9,746 nt of DNA from Bacteroidaceae bacterium (GTDB lineage: Bacteria; Bacteroidota; Bacteroidia; Bacteroidales; Bacteroidaceae), in NCBI GenBank assembly GCA_900769765.1, contig CAAGHW010000004.1, positions 1 to 9,746 of the forward strand, written 5' to 3'. This document shows positions 4,949 to 9,746 of the stretch, piece by piece; the first letter of the stretch is position 1; the number at the start of each line of letters is the position of its first letter. The position numbers and the translations under genes are program-made. The notes beneath the pieces are model-generated. The model worked only from the letters and a program-made list of their open reading frames with translations, was not told the origin of the DNA and ran no database searches.

Positions 4949-5890
4949 TTACAACCTTGAGAGGTATCTTTCAGCCTCAAGCGCAGCACGACAACCGCTT
5001 GCCGCAGCATTGATAGCCTGACGATAATGAGGGTCGGCAACATCACCGGCAACAAAGACACCTGGAACAAGAGTCTTTACACCACTCTCGTCGGCAGGAA
5101 CGAAATAACCTGTCTCGTCGGTCTTCAGATACTTCTTGAACACATCTGAATTAGGCTTGTGGCCGATAGCAAGGAAGAAACCGTCGATAGCAAGGTCGTA
5201 ATGTTTCTCATCAGGCTCGCCCTTACGCGATACAAGATGAATACCCTCTACACCATCCTCACCGAAAAGACCTTCTGTGTTGTGTTCGAAGAGAACTTCG
5301 ATTTTAGGATTTGCCAATGTGCGGTCCTGCATTGCCTTTGATGCACGCAAGAAAGGCTTGCGGACAATAAGATAAACCTTTGCTGCAAGCGATGCAAGAT
5401 AGTTAGCCTCTTCGCAGGCAGTATCACCGCCACCGACAACAGCAACAATCTTCTTGCGGTAGAAGAAACCGTCACATGTAGCACATGCACTTACACCCAT
5501 ACCCTGATACTTTATCTCATCAGAGATACCAAGATATTTTGCAGCTGCACCTGTCGCAATAATTACGGTGTCGGCCTCAAGAACCTTGCCGTCATCGAGT
5601 GTAACCTTATATGGCAACTCGTCGAAATCAACAGCGACTACACTGCCCGAACGTATATCGGCACCCACATTAATTGCCTGCTGGCGCATATTCTCCATCA
5701 GTTCAGGGCCAGTTATTCCTTGTGGAAAACCGGGGAAGTTCTCGATAACAGTTGTCTGTGTCAACTGTCCTCCTGGCTGCATACCCTCAACGAGTATAGG
5801 AGAAAGGTTTGCGCGCGATGCATATATCGCAGCTGTATAACCGGCAGGGCCGGAACCGATAACCAAACATTTTGTCTTATTCACATTCAT
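4949..5890 (-). CDS. trxB: Thioredoxin-disulfide reductase
   Basis: This FAD enzyme passes electrons from NADPH to thioredoxin in the cytoplasm. All signatures of the 313-residue low-molecular-weight class are present: the FAD site GSGPAG (12-17), PGGQLTQTT (39-47), the ATGA segment (112-115), the redox pair CATC (C136 and C139), the NADPH site GGGDTA (153-158), a basic patch R177/K178/R182 where NADPH-specific enzymes hold the 2'-phosphate, and the C-terminal AGDVAD (281-286). The length is normal. The gene follows the LolA-like gene after 20 A-rich bases and looks cotranscribed with it and ftsK. The basic patch favours NADPH over ferredoxin- or NADH-linked relatives. Confidence 0.97.
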   Translation of the reverse strand: MNVNKTKCLVIGSGPAGYTAAIYASRANLSPILVEGMQPGGQLTQTTVIENFPGFPQGITGPELMENMRQQAINVGADIRSGSVVAVDFDELPYKVTLDDGKVLEADTVIIATGAAAKYLGISDEIKYQGMGVSACATCDGFFYRKKIVAVVGGGDTACEEANYLASLAAKVYLIVRKPFLRASKAMQDRTLANPKIEVLFEHNTEGLFGEDGVEGIHLVSRKGEPDEKHYDLAIDGFFLAIGHKPNSDVFKKYLKTDETGYFVPADESGVKTLVPGVFVAGDVADPHYRQAINAAASGCRAALEAERYLSRL

Positions 5891-5910
5891 AACTTTGTAT
5901 TTTTTTATTT

Positions 5911-6531
5911 TTATCTCATATCAATTATCTCTGATGCACCAAGTTCCTCAACAGGACATTTGTAGACATCGGATGCAAAATTACAATTTATTTGATATTT
6001 GTCAAGCAGAACTTGCATATATCCTTGTCCTGCCATAAAGACAGTCATGGATTTCAGGCGGTTATCCTTTGCATCAACACCGAGCAGGACCTTTTCTATT
6101 CCCTCTTCGGCTGTAGCCTGTAAAGTAACAAACAACACCCCGTTTTGTATCTCTGCTTTTTTCGAATATCCTTTACGGAAATTCTCTATAATAAATAATG
6201 GAGAGAGATTCTGCGCCTCATCCGATGCCGCATCGGTAATATACACCTCATCAATATCAAGCATATAGCTCCATTGGGTCTCACCGTCGCACCACACTCC
6301 CATTTTATCCATCACAAGCGAATAGCAGTTGCCGTCGAGCCTCATGACACCTTTGTCCTTAAGCACAACAGTCCCGTCATCCTCGTATACGGTACACGAG
6401 TAATCCATCTGCAACGGAGCATCATTTTTCATTGTTGCGACAACTTTGTCGAGCAAGACATCAGCATCGGGCTGTTGTGCAAAACCGACAAACGGAAGAA
6501 AAAGCAACAAGAAGAACTTTATATATCTCAT
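5911..6531 (-). CDS. LolA-like outer-membrane lipoprotein carrier
   Basis: This 206-residue secreted protein has a classic signal peptide: MRYIK, then a hydrophobic core FFLLLFLPFVG, with likely cleavage after FA at residue 18 before QQPDA. There is no lipobox cysteine, so it should be soluble in the periplasm. The mature part has the beta-rich, low-complexity look of the LolA/LolB fold: DYSCTVYEDDGTVVLKDKG, a GVWCDGETQWSY strand and a late LDKYQINCNF strand. LolA shuttles lipoproteins from the LolCDE exporter to the outer membrane. The position between ftsK (6 bases away) and trxB is a familiar Bacteroidota arrangement, which supports the call. Sequence conservation in this family is weak, so the lipoprotein cargo role is inferred from fold and context. 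Confidence 0.82.
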   Translation of the reverse strand: MRYIKFFLLLFLPFVGFAQQPDADVLLDKVVATMKNDAPLQMDYSCTVYEDDGTVVLKDKGVMRLDGNCYSLVMDKMGVWCDGETQWSYMLDIDEVYITDAASDEAQNLSPLFIIENFRKGYSKKAEIQNGVLFVTLQATAEEGIEKVLLGVDAKDNRLKSMTVFMAGQGYMQVLLDKYQINCNFASDVYKCPVEELGASEIIDMR

Positions 6532-6537
6532 AAACCT

Positions 6538-9009
6538 TTATTGAAGCAAAGATTTCAATCGGAACTCAAGGTCGGCTTCATCGGCACATAACACCTGACG
6601 GGGTTTACTGCCCTCCTGTTCACCAACTATACCTGTCTGACAAAGCTGGTCCATTATTCGGCCGGCACGGTTAAAGCCGACATTGAACTTACGTTGAATC
6701 AGCGATGTCGAACCATGCTGGGCAAGCACAACGGTACGTGCAGCCTCGGCAAACAGCGGGTCGAGCTTGTCCGATGAAATCTCGCCGCGCATTGCACCGC
6801 CTTCACCACTCATATCGACAGATTCGTCAGGCTCGGGAAGGATATACGCTGTCTGATAACCCTGCTGTTTAGCGATATGCGCACACACGCGCTCAACCTC
6901 CTTTGTTTCGATAAGAGCACACTGCACACGTACAGGATCGTTACCTGCAAGGAAGAGCATATCGCCACGTCCCTGAAGCTGATTCGCGCCCGAACGGTCG
7001 AGAATTGTACGCGAGTCTATTGCAGTAACCACGCGGAAAGCCATACGTGCAGGGAAGTTCGCTCTGATGGTTCCAGTTACGATATTTGTCGTAGGACGCT
7101 GGGTAGCAATAATCATATGGATACCCACGGCACGCGCCTTCTGTGCAATACGTGCGATAGGCACCTCTATTTCGCGTGTGGCAGTCATCATAAGATCACC
7201 GTACTCGTCAATGACCACAACAATATAAGGCATGAATCGGTGTCCCATCGTAGGCAACAGTTCCTTGTTAAGGAATTTCTCATTATACTCCTTGACGGTT
7301 CTTACAGTGGCCATACGCAATAGGTTGTAACGATTATCCATCTCCACACACAACGATTTGAGAGTACGTACCACCTTGTTCACATCTGTTATGATAGGAT
7401 CGTCATCACCTTCAAGTTTGGCTAGGAAGTGTTTTTCCAGCACACCATAAAGGCTCAATTCCACCATCTTGGGGTCCACCATCACGAATTTTAGATACGC
7501 CGGGTGCATCTTGAACAACAGAGATGTAATTATCGCATTCAATCCCACAGACTTACCCATACCTGTAGCACCGGCAACAAGCAGGTGAGGCATCTTAGCC
7601 ATATCCACCATATAAACCTCGTTGGAAATGGTCTTTCCCAGTGCAAGCGGAAGAGCCATATCGGTCTCCTTATACTTACGGCTATTGAGCAACGAAGCCA
7701 TGGGAACAATCTGCTTGTGGGCATTAGGAACCTCGATACCGATACTACCCTTTCCGGGAATTGGCGCAACGATACGTATACACAATGCCGAAAGGCTCAT
7801 CGCGATATCATCTTCCAGATTCTTGATTTTAGAGATTCTGACACCCGGTGCAGGAGTTATCTCATACAGAGTAATCGTTGGGCCAACCGTTGCCTTGATA
7901 GAACTTATCTCTATACCGAAATTCTTGAGTACCTCAACAATCTTATTCGCATTGGCAGCCTGTTCATCCTTGTCGATGGACTGCACTGTCTGTTCATACT
8001 CATCCAACAGATCGACTGTGGGCGGTTTGTAATAGCTCAACTCATCTTTCGGGTTTATAGGACGCAACATCTTGCCACCCATATCATCATCGCCATCAGC
8101 CTTTTCAACTTCCATTGCAAGAACTGCATCTTCGGAATTGTCGGCCTGCCCTATCGTACGTGACATATCATCGAATCTCTTTGCAAGAAGGTCATCCATA
8201 TCAACCTCTTCGGGCTCCACTACATCAGCATTGTCCTTATCTTCAGGCAGCACCTCGTCATCCTCACCGCCTACTGTGACAACAACAGGAAGAGAGGCTT
8301 CCGAATCCTCGCCAATAGCATCAACGTCCTCGGCACCAGCGACCTCAACGCTTACACCATCCGTTGCATTCTCCTCTTTGTTTTTCTTCAAAGAGCTGAA
8401 TGTAAACAAATTACGCATCCATGTTATAGTGTCACGCGATATGTATATCATAAACAACAACAACGACACCACAAGCAACAGCACAAGGCCTACGACACCT
8501 ATATTTTCAATAAGAATGGACTTCAGGAAATCACCGTGTCCTCCACCCGGAGATACATAACTCTGTTCAAGAACCTCTCCAAAAGCAAAAGAGAAGAGCA
8601 ACGAGAACCAGATAATGGAAAATAGACCATACACAATCCAACGGGTGAGTCTGAAATTGGACAGACGCATGAGACGTATTGCCACAAGCACCACCAACGG
8701 CAAAAAAATCAAAGAGGCCCAACCGAAGCAGTCGTTTATAAGATATTTGGCAACCACCGCGCCGCTTTTTCCCGATGTGTTGACAACAGGAGCATCGGCA
8801 ACCGAAGCGGCAGCCATCTCAAGGGCAGTCTGGTCTGCAGCACCTTTTGAGAAGAACGATATAAATGAACTCAAAAGGAATATAGCAAAAGCAGCGAACA
8901 GCAGTCCGAAGACAAACTGCACATTATGGTTCTTTAAGAAAATCACTACTTTACGCCACCAGTCCCTTATAGATGAGAATACCCCTTTTTTATTATTTTT
9001 CTTAGCCAT
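6538..9009 (-). CDS. ftsK: DNA translocase FtsK
   Basis: FtsK anchors at the division septum and pumps chromosomal DNA toward dif for dimer resolution by Xer recombinases. Using the ATG at 9009 the protein has 823 residues. Four membrane segments are visible (about 31-53, 97-115, 124-144, 171-190), followed by an acidic linker (about 215-310, rich in D and E) much shorter than in E. coli. The alpha domain and RecA-like motor follow, with Walker A GATGMGKS (480-487) and Walker B VVVIDEYGDLM (597-607). The C-terminal winged-helix gamma domain (about 749-807, with FNVGFNRAGRIMDQL) reads orienting sequences and activates XerD. An upstream in-frame TTG at 9048 would add 13 residues but overlaps the promoter box, so the ATG is preferred. 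The gene heads the unit ftsK, lolA-like, trxB. Confidence 0.97.
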   Translation of the reverse strand: MAKKNNKKGVFSSIRDWWRKVVIFLKNHNVQFVFGLLFAAFAIFLLSSFISFFSKGAADQTALEMAAASVADAPVVNTSGKSGAVVAKYLINDCFGWASLIFLPLVVLVAIRLMRLSNFRLTRWIVYGLFSIIWFSLLFSFAFGEVLEQSYVSPGGGHGDFLKSILIENIGVVGLVLLLVVSLLLFMIYISRDTITWMRNLFTFSSLKKNKEENATDGVSVEVAGAEDVDAIGEDSEASLPVVVTVGGEDDEVLPEDKDNADVVEPEEVDMDDLLAKRFDDMSRTIGQADNSEDAVLAMEVEKADGDDDMGGKMLRPINPKDELSYYKPPTVDLLDEYEQTVQSIDKDEQAANANKIVEVLKNFGIEISSIKATVGPTITLYEITPAPGVRISKIKNLEDDIAMSLSALCIRIVAPIPGKGSIGIEVPNAHKQIVPMASLLNSRKYKETDMALPLALGKTISNEVYMVDMAKMPHLLVAGATGMGKSVGLNAIITSLLFKMHPAYLKFVMVDPKMVELSLYGVLEKHFLAKLEGDDDPIITDVNKVVRTLKSLCVEMDNRYNLLRMATVRTVKEYNEKFLNKELLPTMGHRFMPYIVVVIDEYGDLMMTATREIEVPIARIAQKARAVGIHMIIATQRPTTNIVTGTIRANFPARMAFRVVTAIDSRTILDRSGANQLQGRGDMLFLAGNDPVRVQCALIETKEVERVCAHIAKQQGYQTAYILPEPDESVDMSGEGGAMRGEISSDKLDPLFAEAARTVVLAQHGSTSLIQRKFNVGFNRAGRIMDQLCQTGIVGEQEGSKPRQVLCADEADLEFRLKSLLQ

Positions 9010-9037
9010 ACGAATAAGCCGTTTTAATTCACAAACG

Positions 9038-9045
9038 CGAAGATA
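9038..9045 (-). promoter_or_regulatory. Possible promoter -7 box for ftsK
   Basis: On the minus strand TATCTTCG matches TAnnTTTG except for one base. It lies 29 bases before the ATG at 9009, giving a short leader, and it argues against the TTG start at 9048. A -33 element is not clear. Confidence 0.4.
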
Positions 9046-9089
9046 CAAAAAAAATAAAAACCTTTACCCGATAGCTCCGCTATTTTTTG

Positions 9090-9097
9090 TAACTTTG
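9090..9097 (+). promoter_or_regulatory. Probable promoter -7 box for the DUF5063 gene
   Basis: TAACTTTG fits the Bacteroidota -7 consensus TAnnTTTG and lies 30 bases before the ATG at 9127. It faces away from the ftsK box 45 bases to the left, so the 117-base gap is a compact divergent promoter region. Confidence 0.55.
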
Positions 9098-9126
9098 CGA
9101 ACAGAAAAAGAAGATGAGCAAAAAAA

Positions 9127-9675
9127 ATGGAAAAAGAAGATATTGTATTTTCACGCAACACCGTTGAATTTGTCACAGTAGCAGCCGAGTTCTGCGCATA
9201 TCTTGAGCGCACAAACGAACATTCACGAAAAGAGTTTGTCGAGACATTGCTCAAGTTGTTGCCTCTATTGTACATAAAGGCACAGATGTTGCCGAACGAA
9301 GAGAGGACAACCGATGATGACCTTGAAGATTTTGTAACCGAGGACAGCTACGAAATTCTCCGCATGACCATTTTCGACCTGCTTGCCGACAAGGATTCAT
9401 ACCTTGATGTCTTTGTTGCCGACATGAAGTACAGCGACACACCTGTCACAAAAAGCATATCGGAGGACCTTGCAGACATCTATCAGGACATAAAGAATTT
9501 TGTATGCCTGTTCCAGCTCGGCATAAACGAGACAATGCACGATGCCATCATTGAATGCAATGAACATTTCCAACAATATTGGGGTCAGACACTCGTAAAC
9601 ACACTACGCGCCCTACACGATATAAGATACAGCACAAATCTTGACGAGGAAGAAGAGGAGAATGAGCAATTATAG
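9127..9675 (+). CDS. DUF5063 domain protein
   Basis: This is a 182-residue, soluble, mostly helical protein with no signal peptide and no recognisable catalytic motif. The pattern NTVEFVTVAAEFCAYLE at the start, LLKLLPLLYIKAQMLP at about 41-56, and an acidic tail (DEEEEE near the end) is that of the DUF5063 family common in Bacteroidota. Its function is unknown. The next gene begins 14 bases before this stop codon in another frame, so the two are probably translationally coupled. In related genomes, from memory, this pair lies beside ftsK as here. An ATG at 9114 is in a different frame and opens no comparable reading frame. Confidence 0.85.
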   Translation: MEKEDIVFSRNTVEFVTVAAEFCAYLERTNEHSRKEFVETLLKLLPLLYIKAQMLPNEERTTDDDLEDFVTEDSYEILRMTIFDLLADKDSYLDVFVADMKYSDTPVTKSISEDLADIYQDIKNFVCLFQLGINETMHDAIIECNEHFQQYWGQTLVNTLRALHDIRYSTNLDEEEEENEQL

Positions 9676-9746
9676 TACACACATCGAAAAAAGCGAAATA
9701 AGCACCATGCCTACGGCAGCTTTCGAAGGGCGCATCATAACCATCG
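9662..9746 (+). CDS. 3'-5' exonuclease (RNase D-like), N-terminal part only
   Basis: Only 28 residues are in the window. They begin MSNYSTHIEKSEIS, continue TMPTAAFEGRIITI, and the frame stays open to the right edge. A short lead-in of the form I-x-K-x-EI-x-x-MP, followed by F-x-GRI and a beta strand, is how Bacteroidota 3'-5' exonuclease-domain (DEDD, RNase D-like) proteins begin, the strand leading into the first catalytic D-x-E just beyond the edge. No catalytic residue is inside the window. The start overlaps the DUF5063 stop by 14 bases, which suggests a shared operon. Confidence 0.6.
   Translation, partial: MSNYSTHIEKSEISTMPTAAFEGRIITI

Noticed and set aside
6877..8560. Several plus-strand open frames opposite ftsK
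   Set aside because: They are shadows of the FtsK coding strand, with no recognisable protein content and no promoter or leader.
9010..9048. N-terminal extension of FtsK from a TTG codon
   Set aside because: The added 13 residues do not resemble FtsK, and the TTG abuts the probable -7 box, so the ATG at 9009 with MAKKNNKKG is the better start.

Overview
The window looks like a Bacteroidales (Bacteroidota) chromosome. Three things point there. The proteins are of types typical of that order: BACON plus LRR_5 surface protein, the ftsK / LolA-like / trxB gene order, a DUF5063 protein next to a 3'-5' exonuclease, and L21/L27 of Bacteroides type. Leaders are A-rich and lack Shine-Dalgarno sequences. 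Promoter -7 boxes fit the Bacteroidota consensus TAnnTTTG (TATCTTTG, TAACTTTG, TATTTTTG). No tRNA, rRNA, insertion sequence, CRISPR array or phage gene is visible, and no gene-free stretch exceeds 300 bases.

Layout. Positions 1-1883 (+) hold the 3' part of a large BspA-like surface protein, with BACON domains followed by 15 LRR_5 repeats, closed by a strong terminator. Positions 2157-3245 (+) hold a lone chorismatase-like / RidA-superfold enzyme, with an inverted repeat over its probable promoter and a perfect palindromic terminator. Positions 3276-3487 are non-coding but structured: two hairpins, the second followed by T5, carry the same 14-nt sequence in their loops. They precede an Hsp20 small heat-shock gene (3488-4009, +) whose alpha-crystallin domain contains an unusual eight-cysteine charged insert. 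A shared bidirectional terminator (4011-4050) separates hsp20 from the convergent rplU-rpmA operon (4741 to 4068, -), in which L21 appears to carry about 24 extra residues. Positions 9009 to 4949 (-) hold ftsK, a LolA-like periplasmic carrier and trxB, tightly spaced and ending in a terminator just before the rplU promoter. A divergent promoter region (9010-9126) separates ftsK from a DUF5063 gene (9127-9675, +), which overlaps the start of a 3'-5' exonuclease gene running off the right edge.

How the genes relate. Most of the window is housekeeping: chromosome translocation and division (FtsK), lipoprotein traffic (LolA-like), thiol redox (TrxB), ribosome assembly (L21, L27) and proteostasis (Hsp20). 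The accessory parts are the repeat-rich surface protein and the chorismatase-like enzyme. The points most worth a second look are the two-hairpin RNA candidate with duplicated loops (3326-3440), the cysteine cluster in Hsp20, the insertion in ribosomal protein L21, and the orphan chorismatase-like enzyme. No multi-gene undescribed system could be supported from the sequence.
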